From Acidobacteriota bacterium (GTDB taxonomy: Bacteria; Acidobacteriota; Vicinamibacteria; Vicinamibacterales; Vicinamibacteraceae), in assembly GCA_023427865.1 (NCBI GenBank), contig JAEYZV010000293.1, positions 1 through 13,137 of the forward strand: a stretch of 13,137 bases of DNA. The letters are read 5' to 3'. Of this stretch, positions 8,024 to 13,137 are shown one piece after another (position 1 is the stretch's first letter; each line of letters begins with the position of its first letter). The notes beneath the pieces are model-generated. The model was not told where the DNA came from, did not search any database, and saw nothing but the letters and a program-made list of their open reading frames with translations. The translations under genes and the position numbers were made by a program.

Positions 8024-8440
8024 GTGAACGAAGCGATGACCGGTGCCGAGGCGGCGCCACTGTCGATCCTCATCGTGGACGACTCGGCGATGATGCGTTT
8101 GATGATCCGGCGCGCCCTCGCCCTGGCGGCGCCCCACGCCCAGGTCAGTGAAGCCGCCAACGGGCGCGAGGCGCTGGCCGTGCTCGAGACGCGCGCCGTC
8201 GACGCGGTGTTCACCGACATCAACATGCCGGTGATGACCGGTCCGCAGCTGCTGCGCGAGATCGACCGTCGTGGCTGGAGCCGCCTCCGGCGCGTGATCA
8301 TCTCGACCGATGGATCGGAGGCGCGTCGGGAGGAAGTGCGCGATCTCGACGTGCTCGCCTACATCGACAAGCCCTTCGCCCCAGAGGACATGCTGGACGT
8401 GCTCGCACGCCTGCAACCGGACGCCGATGACGCCCACTGA
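8024..8440 (+). CDS. cheY: CheY-type single-domain response regulator
   Basis: Diffusible output of CheA. 138 residues make one receiver domain with no effector domain. Acidic pocket Asp19-Asp20 (IVDDS), phospho-acceptor Asp65 (FTDINMP), Ser94/Thr95 (IISTDGSE), switch tyrosine Tyr113 and Lys116 (YIDKPF) are all present; Ser94-Lys116 keeps the 22-residue spacing of E. coli Thr87-Lys109. GTG 8024 is chosen because GGAGAG (8013-8018) lies 5 bases upstream; ATG 8036 is the alternative, and the frame open to 7958 overlaps cheD. The last 14 bases overlap the CheX-like gene, pairing the regulator with its probable phosphatase. Whether it acts on a flagellar switch, a pilus motor or something else cannot be told here. 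Confidence 0.93.
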   Translation: MNEAMTGAEAAPLSILIVDDSAMMRLMIRRALALAAPHAQVSEAANGREALAVLETRAVDAVFTDINMPVMTGPQLLREIDRRGWSRLRRVIISTDGSEARREEVRDLDVLAYIDKPFAPEDMLDVLARLQPDADDAH

Positions 8441-8867
8441 TCCGACGACGCTCACCGACGCGCTCGTGCGCGTGGCCGAACGCAGCTTCTTCGCCTGGGC
8501 CGAGCCGATCCCCGTGCCAGACGTCGACACCCACGGATGGCGGCACGCCTCGGTCGGCTTCCACGGCGACTTCCATGGCCGCATGACGTTCAGCCTGCCC
8601 GACCCGTTGGCGCGCGACCTCTACGCCGCGTTCCTCGGCCTGCCGCCCGACGAGGCCGTCGAGGAGGAACCCCTGCGGGACCTGATCGGGGAGTTCGCGA
8701 ACATGGCGTGCGGCAGCTGGCTCACGCAGGTGCACGGCGCGCACTGCTTCAGCCTGGACGAGCCGGACGCGGCAGCCCCGGCGCCCGCGGGCGTGCCCGC
8801 CGCCGCGGCGATGGTCAACGATCGGCCCGTGCTGATCACGCTGGCGCTCGAGGGTCCGCTCTGGTGA
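8427..8867 (+). CDS. cheX: CheX-like CheY-P phosphatase (CheC/CheX/FliY family)
   Basis: Small cytoplasmic protein (146 residues) that should remove phosphate from CheY-P. The decisive pattern is D85-x3-E89-x2-N92 in RDLIGEFANMACGSW, the active-site signature of the CheC/CheX/FliY family, followed by Pro113 at about the expected distance. Only one such motif is present, as in CheX; CheC and FliY usually have two. ATG 8427 lies inside the end of cheY, a 14-base overlap, and aligns the domain at the N-terminus. The frame extends upstream to 8310 only as a cheY shadow with unlikely composition. The stop overlaps the cheB start by one base. Sequence similarity in this family is low, so the call rests mainly on the motif, size and context. 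Confidence 0.8.
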   Translation: MTPTDPTTLTDALVRVAERSFFAWAEPIPVPDVDTHGWRHASVGFHGDFHGRMTFSLPDPLARDLYAAFLGLPPDEAVEEEPLRDLIGEFANMACGSWLTQVHGAHCFSLDEPDAAAPAPAGVPAAAAMVNDRPVLITLALEGPLW

Positions 8868-9955
8868 TGGACCGCCCGCTGAAGGTGCTCGTCGTGGACG
8901 ATTCCGCCGTCGTGCGGAAGCTGCTCGGCGACGCGCTGTCGCGCGAGCCGGACATCCACGTCGTGGGAGGCGCCGCCGATCCGTACGTGGCGCGCGAGCT
9001 GATCTTCCAGCACCGCCCCGACGTGCTGACACTCGACATCGAGATGCCGCGGATGGACGGCCTCAGCTTCCTCGCCAGGCTGATGGCACACCATCCGATG
9101 CCGGTGGTCGTCGTGAGCTCGATCACGCAGTCCGGATCGGTCGCGAGCGTGGAGGCCCTGCGTCTTGGCGCCATCGACGTCATCGCCAAGCCGGGCGGCC
9201 CCTCGTCGGTCGGCGAGGTCACGACACAGCTCGTGCGACGGTTGCGGGCATTGCGGCAGGGGCCGGCCATCCGGTGGGGCGCCCACCTGCACGACGGCGA
9301 AGCCGCGCCGCGCGCGGCGGCGCTGTCCCCGTCTGCGGTGCGTGCCACGCCATCGGGCCCGCTGCCCGGCCTCGTGGTCATCGGCGCGTCCACCGGAGGC
9401 ACGCAGGCGATCGAGACCGTGTTGACGCGGCTCCCGGGCAACGTGCCGCCGGTGCTCATCGTGCAGCACATGCCCGCGGGGTTCACGCGGGCGTTTGCCG
9501 CGCGTCTGGACTCGACCTGCCCGATGCGGGTCTGCGAAGCGGAGGGCGGCGAGATCCTGCAGCCCGGAACCGCGTACATCGCGCCGGGCGATCGGCATAT
9601 GGTGGTCGAGCGCGTCGGCGTGAGGCTGAAGACGGTGCTGCGTGAGGGACCGCCGGTGCACTATCAGCGCCCGGCAGTGGACGTGCTGTTCCATTCCGCC
9701 GCGCGGTTGCAGGGCGTGCCCATCGTCGGCGTCGTGCTGACGGGCATGGGGGCCGATGGCGCCGAGGGCCTGCTCGCGCTCAGGAAGGCCGGCGCCGAGA
9801 CGATGGCGCAGGACGAGCGGTCGTGCGTGGTGTTCGGCATGCCCCGCGAGGCGATCGCGATCGGCGGCGCCACGCATGTCGTCACACTTCTGCAGATGCC
9901 GCACGCGATCATGGACGGCTTCGGTCGGAAAAGTCAGAAGGCTTCCGCCTTCTGA
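8867..9955 (+). CDS. cheB: chemotaxis protein-glutamate methylesterase CheB
   Basis: Phosphorylation-activated enzyme that hydrolyses receptor methyl esters. 362 residues: an N-terminal receiver (about 5-125) with Asp11-Asp12 (VVDDSAVVRK), acceptor Asp57 (LDIEMPRMDG) and Lys108, a linker (about 128-165), then the esterase domain. The catalytic triad is Ser175 (VIGASTGGTQ), His201 (VQHMPAGFT) and Asp297 (TGMGADGAEG), each exactly 11 residues beyond E. coli Ser164, His190 and Asp286 from memory. ATG 8867 overlaps the preceding stop (TGATG) and fits the domain boundary; the frame open to 8537 is a shadow of the CheX-like gene. It is the last gene of the operon, and its stop codon lies inside a terminator-like hairpin. 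Confidence 0.97.
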   Translation: MDRPLKVLVVDDSAVVRKLLGDALSREPDIHVVGGAADPYVARELIFQHRPDVLTLDIEMPRMDGLSFLARLMAHHPMPVVVVSSITQSGSVASVEALRLGAIDVIAKPGGPSSVGEVTTQLVRRLRALRQGPAIRWGAHLHDGEAAPRAAALSPSAVRATPSGPLPGLVVIGASTGGTQAIETVLTRLPGNVPPVLIVQHMPAGFTRAFAARLDSTCPMRVCEAEGGEILQPGTAYIAPGDRHMVVERVGVRLKTVLREGPPVHYQRPAVDVLFHSAARLQGVPIVGVVLTGMGADGAEGLLALRKAGAETMAQDERSCVVFGMPREAIAIGGATHVVTLLQMPHAIMDGFGRKSQKASAF

Positions 9956-9956
9956 C
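9933..9956. terminator. hairpin at the cheB stop, likely bidirectional terminator
   Basis: A perfect 10-base inverted repeat, GTCAGAAGGC (9933-9942) and GCCTTCTGAC (9947-9956), leaves a TTCC loop. On the plus strand it is preceded by GGAAAA and followed by GTTCTGACGTTCTTACG, which is only moderately T-rich. It contains the cheB stop and lies just past the end of the convergent EF-hand gene, so it could end transcripts from both sides. Confidence 0.65.
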
Positions 9957-9974
9957 GTTCTGACGTTCTTACGT
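9951..9974. repeat. three tandem 8-base repeats (TCTGACGT)
   Basis: TCTGACGT at 9951-9958 and 9959-9966, followed by TCTTACGT at 9967-9974 with one change. The first copy forms part of the right arm of the terminator-like hairpin; the third contains the stop codon of the minus-strand EF-hand gene. The array fills the gap between the two convergent genes. Confidence 0.8.
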
Positions 9975-10502
9975 GAACTGCGCGCCGGCAGGATCGGCCA
10001 GCCAGGTGAACGCCGGGTTCGGACCGTCGGCGCCGCGCACGAAGTCCACCACCCAGCTGCCCTGCCAGTTGGTGAACTGGAACTTGTCGCCCTTGACCCA
10101 GTCCACCTTGTGGCCGAGGCCTTCCATGCCGGCCTTGATGTGCTGGTTGAACCAGCTTTCGGCTTCGGCCTTGGTGGCCGGCACCGCGCCCGTGGCGCCG
10201 GCGAGGCTCGCGAAGGCGTCCTTGGCCGATTTCTCGACCAGCTGTTCACGATCGAAGTTGAACCCCTCGAAGAGTTGACGGTTCTGCACGCCGCGGGTCA
10301 GCACCTGCGGGCCCGCCGATGGCGTCGCCGTCGACGCGGCAAGGGTGCCGCCGGCGGTCTGGATGCCGCTCATCAGCTGCGACAGGAACGAGCCGAACTC
10401 GTCCTGTCCGAGTTGCCCGTCGTTGTTGGCATCGAAGGACTTGATCAGGTTCCTGGCCAGGTCCTGGACTGCGGTGGCCGACGTGGCCTGCACTGTGCTC
10501 AT
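9969..10502 (-). CDS. small EF-hand domain protein, function unknown
   Basis: 177-residue protein with one canonical EF-hand loop at residues 24-35, DANNDGQLGQDE: Asp1, Asn3, Asp5, Gln7 and Glu12 of the loop are suitable calcium ligands, Gly6 is present, and helical sequence flanks it. The rest has an Ala/Thr-rich middle and a Trp-rich C-terminal part (WVKGDKFQF, NWQGSWVVDF) that I do not recognise. There is no signal peptide or membrane segment, so it is probably cytoplasmic unless exported another way. The start at 10502 is chosen because AGGAGG (10515-10520 on this strand) lies upstream, though at a long 12-base spacing; the frame continues to 10601 with unlikely Arg/Cys-rich sequence. It converges on cheB and is transcribed separately. 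Calcium binding is inferred from the loop alone. Confidence 0.85.
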   Translation of the reverse strand: MSTVQATSATAVQDLARNLIKSFDANNDGQLGQDEFGSFLSQLMSGIQTAGGTLAASTATPSAGPQVLTRGVQNRQLFEGFNFDREQLVEKSAKDAFASLAGATGAVPATKAEAESWFNQHIKAGMEGLGHKVDWVKGDKFQFTNWQGSWVVDFVRGADGPNPAFTWLADPAGAQFT

Positions 10503-10767
10503 GATGTTGCTGCGCCTCCTGGGAGCGCCGGCTCCCGTGTCCGGGCACCTGAATGAGCAAGCGGGGTGCCACGACATCGTCGTCCCGTCGCCGTCGCTCA
10601 CGCTGCGGCGAGGAATGCCGATTCCTCCCGAATCGCCTTCAATCCCGTCGCGCGCCCCGCCGCGCGCACTGCGCCACCTGTCGTCGCACCGACACTACGC
10701 GCCGCCGACGCGTCATTCGCCACTCGCCGGAATCCTCGCTCGTCGTTGTCGGTCCCTCGCTCCGCCA

Positions 10768-10865
10768 TCCTCTTCCTCCTCCGTCCTTCCTTCCTCCTCC
10801 GTCCTCCGTCCTCCGTCCTTCCTTCCTTCGTTCCTCCTTCGTCCTCCGTCCTCCGTCCTTGCCCT
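10768..10865 (+). repeat. 98-base pyrimidine-rich tract with CCGTCCT heptamers
   Basis: The plus strand has no A and only nine G in 98 bases. Six exact CCGTCCT units start at 10781, 10799, 10806, 10813, 10846 and 10853. Three are in tandem (10799-10819), and two more (10846-10859) follow a one-mismatch unit at 10839. CCTT-type units fill the rest. Such strand asymmetry is typical of slippage-prone simple repeats and can favour triplex structures. It ends directly at the -10-like box of the DUF4920 gene. Confidence 0.9.
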
Positions 10866-10870
10866 AGAAT
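10865..10870 (+). promoter_or_regulatory. candidate -10 box for a leaderless transcript
   Basis: TAGAAT matches the sigma-70 -10 consensus TATAAT at five of six positions. Its last base lies 7 bases before the A of the ATG at 10877, so transcription would start at or next to the start codon. No Shine-Dalgarno precedes this ATG. No TTGACA-like -35 is seen; that position falls in the pyrimidine tract. Confidence 0.45.
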
Positions 10871-10876
10871 CTCGCC

Positions 10877-11344
10877 ATGCGACTCGTGGCAGGGACGGCG
10901 GCGTTGGTCGGGGTGATGCTCTCGGGGTCGGGGCTGATCGCCGCGGAGGAGGGGAAGGCGTATGGCGATGGCGTGACGCTGAAGACGGCGGTGCCGGTGG
11001 CCACGCTCCTCGAGGCACCCGCGTCGCACGTCGGCAAGACCGTGCGCGTCGATGGCGTCGTCAGCAAGGTCTGCCAGGCCATGGGCTGCTGGATCGAGAT
11101 CGCCGATCCCGCCCTGGGTCGTGGCGTCCGCTTCAAGGCGAAGGACGGCGTGATCGTGTTCCCGAAGGACGCACCGGGCCGGAAGGTGTCGGCGCAGGGC
11201 GTCTTCGAGGAGATCGCGACATCGCCGGTGCGCGAGACGCACGCGGCGCACTCCCGGTCGACCGAGAGCGCCGGCCAGCCCGCACAGGGCACGCCGACCG
11301 AGAAGATCTACTGGGTGCGCGTGACCGGCGCCATCCTGCACTGA
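10877..11344 (+). CDS. exported DUF4920 domain protein
   Basis: 155 residues with a signal peptide (hydrophobic 3-21, likely cut after LIAA at 23). The mature part has the DUF4920 pattern: YGDGVTLKTAVPVATLL (29-45), GKTVRVDGVVSKVCQAMGCW (53-72) with Cys66 and Cys71, then GVIVFPKDAPGRKVSAQG (91-108), with a beta-rich, probably OB-like fold. A Ser/Gln/Thr-rich insert (about 120-142) comes before the last strand IYWVRVTGAI. The family's biochemical role is unknown to me; the two cysteines could bind metal or form a disulfide. Expected location is the periplasm. The start is fixed by the signal peptide, with no ribosome binding site visible. Its stop overlaps the ferredoxin start by one base. Confidence 0.85.
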   Translation: MRLVAGTAALVGVMLSGSGLIAAEEGKAYGDGVTLKTAVPVATLLEAPASHVGKTVRVDGVVSKVCQAMGCWIEIADPALGRGVRFKAKDGVIVFPKDAPGRKVSAQGVFEEIATSPVRETHAAHSRSTESAGQPAQGTPTEKIYWVRVTGAILH

Positions 11345-11739
11345 TGGACGCCCCGACACCGCTTCCGCCCGACGTCCTCGAGGCGCAGCGCCGCAAGGCG
11401 GAGGCGATCGGCGTTCCCGCGACGCGCCGCCACATCTTCCTGTGTTGCGATCAGGCCAAGCCGAAGTGCTGCGATCGGGAGCGCTCGATCGTCGCCTGGG
11501 ATTACCTGAAGGCGCGCCTCGTGCAGCTCGGGCTCGCCGACGAGGGCGGCGTGGCGCGCACCAAGGCCAACTGCCTGCGCATCTGCGCGGGTGGACCCGT
11601 GGCCGTGGTCTACCCCGAAGGCGTGTGGTACGCCGCCTGCGACCCACCGGTGCTCGAACGCATCATCCAGGAGCACCTCATCGGCGGGCGAGTGGTGGAG
11701 GAGTATGCGATCGCCGTCCAGCCGCTGGCGGGAGGGTGA
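11344..11739 (+). CDS. thioredoxin-like [2Fe-2S] ferredoxin
   Basis: 131-residue cytoplasmic electron-carrier protein. HIFLCCDQ (30-37) with Cys34/35, KCCDRE (41-46) with Cys42/43, and KANCLRICAGGPVAVVYPEG (74-93) with Cys77 and Cys81 give the first pair plus the C-x3-C of the thioredoxin-like ferredoxin family; which member of each CC pair binds iron is unclear. The C-terminal LERIIQEHLIGGRVVEEY is typical of the family. ATG 11344 overlaps the DUF4920 stop (TGATG), so translation is probably coupled; the frame open far upstream is a shadow. No redox partner is visible. Confidence 0.87.
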   Translation: MDAPTPLPPDVLEAQRRKAEAIGVPATRRHIFLCCDQAKPKCCDRERSIVAWDYLKARLVQLGLADEGGVARTKANCLRICAGGPVAVVYPEGVWYAACDPPVLERIIQEHLIGGRVVEEYAIAVQPLAGG

Positions 11740-11760
11740 CCGGTTCGCCCGGCGGACCTC

Positions 11761-12150
11761 TCAATGAACGGTGTACGGGCCGCGCAGATCGAACTTCGCG
11801 ATCTCCACGTCGAACGCCTCGCCGGTCGGCGTGATCATCTGGTAGGTGCCGACCATGGACCCGAAGGGGGTGGTCAGAGGGCAGCCGGAGGTGTATTCGA
11901 ACGACTCGCCGGGCATCAGCACCGGCTGCTCGCCCACCACGCCTGGGCCGCGGACCTCCTCGACGCGCCCTTCGCCGTCCTCGATGGTCCAGTGCCGTGT
12001 GAGCAACTGCACGGTGAGATCGCTCGTGTTCTCGATGGTGATCGTGTACAGGAAGAACCAGTGATGGCGGGCGGGGGAGGAGTGCTCGGGGGAGAAGCGT
12101 GCATCGACGCTGACGCGAATCCCGCGCGTCGTCGCGCAGGAGGAACTCAT
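11761..12150 (-). CDS. apaG: ApaG family protein
   Basis: 129 residues forming the single beta-sandwich ApaG domain: FFLYTITIENTSDLTVQLL (32-50), TRHWTIEDGEGRVEEVRGPG (51-70) with GPGVVGEQP, then PGESFEYTSGCPLTTPFGSM (80-99) and VGTYQM. This covers almost the whole protein and is close to the usual 125-130 residues. E. coli ApaG has been linked to cobalt/magnesium tolerance, but its biochemical activity is uncertain. ATG at 12150 is the start that matches family length; the frame extends to 12291 with no other good start, and the Shine-Dalgarno is weak. It converges on the ferredoxin gene (21-base gap) and diverges from the Cys-domain/GNAT gene, with 46 bases between the two start codons. Confidence 0.93.
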   Translation of the reverse strand: MSSSCATTRGIRVSVDARFSPEHSSPARHHWFFLYTITIENTSDLTVQLLTRHWTIEDGEGRVEEVRGPGVVGEQPVLMPGESFEYTSGCPLTTPFGSMVGTYQMITPTGEAFDVEIAKFDLRGPYTVH

Positions 12151-12188
12151 TGGACGATCGCCCCCGGTGTCGCCGCCATCATGGGTGA

Positions 12189-12194
12189 ATTGTA
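12189..12194 (-). promoter_or_regulatory. candidate -10 box for apaG
   Basis: On the minus strand this reads TACAAT, five of six matches to TATAAT, about 39 bases upstream of the apaG ATG. No convincing -35 hexamer is found 16-18 bases further upstream. The position lies in the 46-base gap between the divergent genes. Confidence 0.3.
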
Positions 12195-12196
12195 GT

Positions 12197-12904
12197 ATGG
12201 TGGCGCCCGGCGAATGCGGCACCTGCCGGCAGGCGCACCTGGTGCGCTCCGCACGCGGTGCCGTCTTCATCCTCTGCCGGCGCTCGCGCACCGACGCCAG
12301 TTATCCGAAATACCCGGCGTTGCCCCGGTGGCGATGCCCCGGCTACGACCCCGAGCCTCCGAGCGCCCGATCCTCCGTGTCCGACGTCATCCCTCAACCA
12401 GCCGACCTGGAGGTTCGCGCCGCCGCACGCGGCGACGTGCCGGTCATTCTGTCGTTCATCGAACAGTTGGCCGACTACGAGCAACTGCGGCACCAGGTGG
12501 AGGCCACCGAGGAGGCGATTGCCGGGACGCTGTTCGGACCGACACCGGCCGCCGAAGTGATCATCGCGTCGCGCGCTGGTCGCGATGTCGGTTTCGCGCT
12601 GTTCTTCCAGACGTACTCGACGTTTCTGGCGCGGCCCGGCATCCACCTGGAGGACATCTTCGTCGTGGCCGACGCCCGCGGTTCCGGTGTCGGCCGGGCC
12701 CTGTTCGCGTCGCTCGCGGCGATCGCCGAACGCCGGGGGTGCGGGCGGCTGGAGTGGGCCGTGCTGTCGTGGAACGCACCCGCGATCCGGTTCTACGAGC
12801 AGCTCGGGGCGTTTCCGCTTGACGGATGGCAGACCTACCGACTAGATCGTGAGGGCATTCAGGCCCTGGCTGCTGGCGCCACCCTCCCTACGCACCATGA
12901 CTGA
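12197..12904 (+). CDS. GNAT acetyltransferase with N-terminal four-Cys domain
   Basis: 235 residues in one open frame. Residues 1-50 form a small Cys-rich domain: C7-x2-C10, C27, then YPALPRWRCPGYDP with C47. It resembles a family of tiny stand-alone zinc-ribbon-like proteins I recall from soil bacteria. After a short linker, residues 70-225 are a GNAT domain: FIEQLADYEQL, VGFALFFQTYSTFL, HLEDIFVV, the acetyl-CoA loop R161-G-S-G-V-G-R167, EWAVLSWNAPAIRFYEQLGA. These match the diamine/spermidine acetyltransferase branch (SSAT-like), so an amine substrate is plausible. ATG 12197 is chosen because the Cys motif starts directly after it. If the genes are separate, GTG 12377 would start the GNAT, but no Shine-Dalgarno or stop codon supports that. 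The end overlaps the sigma factor start by 8 bases. Confidence 0.8.
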   Translation: MVAPGECGTCRQAHLVRSARGAVFILCRRSRTDASYPKYPALPRWRCPGYDPEPPSARSSVSDVIPQPADLEVRAAARGDVPVILSFIEQLADYEQLRHQVEATEEAIAGTLFGPTPAAEVIIASRAGRDVGFALFFQTYSTFLARPGIHLEDIFVVADARGSGVGRALFASLAAIAERRGCGRLEWAVLSWNAPAIRFYEQLGAFPLDGWQTYRLDREGIQALAAGATLPTHHD

Positions 12905-13137
12905 CGCGCCCGACACCCCTCCCTCCGACGAGGCTTTCGACAACGACCCGGCCCTCGACGCAACGGTCGAGTTGCTGACGCGCGCGCAGCAGGGCGACTC
13001 GGACGCCGTGAACCTGCTGTTCAGCCGCTACCTGCCGCCGCTCCGCCGCTGGGCGCGCGGGCGGCTGCCGCAGTACGCGCGCGACCTGCTCGAGACGGAG
13101 GATCTCGTGCAGGAAACGCTCGTGCACGCCTTCCGGC
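12897..13137 (+). CDS. ECF-type RNA polymerase sigma factor (3' end outside window)
   Basis: The frame is open from ATG 12897 to the window edge, giving 80 residues. An acidic Pro/Asp-rich start (about 1-22) precedes sigma region 2: LLTRAQQGDSDAVNLLFSRY (26-45), LRRWARGRLP, and LETEDLVQETLVHAFR at the edge, the segment that contacts the core enzyme and the -10 element. Region 4 lies beyond the window. ATGACTGA gives an 8-base overlap with the GNAT stop, so the two are probably cotranscribed. The wording of region 2 recalls ECF factors found beside Ser/Thr kinases in Acidobacteriota and Planctomycetes, but no partner is visible here. Confidence 0.88.
   Translation, partial: MTDAPDTPPSDEAFDNDPALDATVELLTRAQQGDSDAVNLLFSRYLPPLRRWARGRLPQYARDLLETEDLVQETLVHAFR

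Larger units (their letters stand above)
10503..10876. other. gene-free intergenic region between divergent genes
   Basis: 374 bases with no credible gene; frames open across it have unlikely Arg/Ser/Pro-rich composition. It should hold the promoters of the EF-hand gene (leftward) and the DUF4920 gene (rightward). Visible features are the AGGAGG box for the EF-hand gene (10515-10520), a small inverted repeat CGATTC/GAATCG (10619-10624 and 10630-10635, 5-base loop), the pyrimidine-rich tract (10768-10865) and a -10-like TAGAAT (10865-10870). No clear promoter for the EF-hand gene was found. Confidence 0.75.

Noticed and set aside
8537..8866. Upstream extension of CheB as an additional domain
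   Set aside because: It is the out-of-frame reading of the CheX-like gene, Arg/Ala-rich, and the receiver domain begins directly after ATG 8867.
10781..10859. Heptamer array as a CRISPR
   Set aside because: Units of 7 bases with no spacers of constant length and no cas genes; it is a simple-sequence tract.
10345..11343. Long plus-strand frame read as an N-terminal extension of the ferredoxin
   Set aside because: It runs through intergenic simple repeat and the DUF4920 gene in another frame; the ferredoxin fold starts at ATG 11344.
11740..11760. Terminator between the ferredoxin gene and apaG
   Set aside because: Only an imperfect GC-rich pairing (around ACCGGTTCGCCCGG) and no T-run on either strand; not enough to call.

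Overview
The window is high-GC DNA (roughly 68-70% by eye) with densely packed, often overlapping genes. The gene content is typical of a soil or rhizosphere Gram-negative bacterium: chemotaxis proteins, an outer-membrane porin, ApaG, a DUF4920 protein and an ECF sigma factor. The style recalls Acidobacteriota of the Vicinamibacteria/Luteitalea type, but that placement is an impression from memory and not a search result. There are no tRNA or rRNA genes, insertion sequences, integrases or CRISPR arrays.

Bases 1-9955 hold one long plus-strand chemotaxis operon, already running when the window opens: mcp1 (5'-truncated), cheA, cheW, an outer-membrane porin, mcp2, cheR, cheD, cheY, cheX-like and cheB. 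Spacing runs from 36 bases apart to 14 bases overlapping, which implies one transcript with much translational coupling. The parts form a full circuit. Two membrane receptors couple through CheW to the kinase CheA, which phosphorylates CheY and CheB. CheR and CheB add and remove receptor methyl groups, CheD deamidates receptor glutamines, and the CheX-like protein should dephosphorylate CheY-P. Both receptors appear to lack a HAMP domain, CheA has no room for a standard P2 domain, and both receptors end in a CheR-type tethering pentapeptide while CheR carries the matching loop. A porin inside the operon, overlapping cheW by one base, is unexpected. No flagellar or pilus gene is visible, so the motor controlled is unknown.

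Bases 9933-9974 carry a terminator-like hairpin and a tripled 8-base repeat between cheB and a convergent minus-strand gene for a small EF-hand protein (9969-10502). Bases 10503-10876 are gene-free and contain a 98-base pyrimidine-rich tract with CCGTCCT heptamers. This tract leads directly into a -10-like box and a possibly leaderless DUF4920 gene, overlapped by a thioredoxin-like [2Fe-2S] ferredoxin gene.

From 11761 on, apaG runs on the minus strand. It is divergent from a plus-strand gene whose product joins a small four-cysteine domain to a GNAT (diamine/spermidine-type) acetyltransferase. That gene overlaps by 8 bases the start of an ECF-type sigma factor that runs off the window. I see no wholly new system. 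The more unusual items are the porin-containing, HAMP-less chemotaxis operon and the Cys-domain/GNAT fusion.
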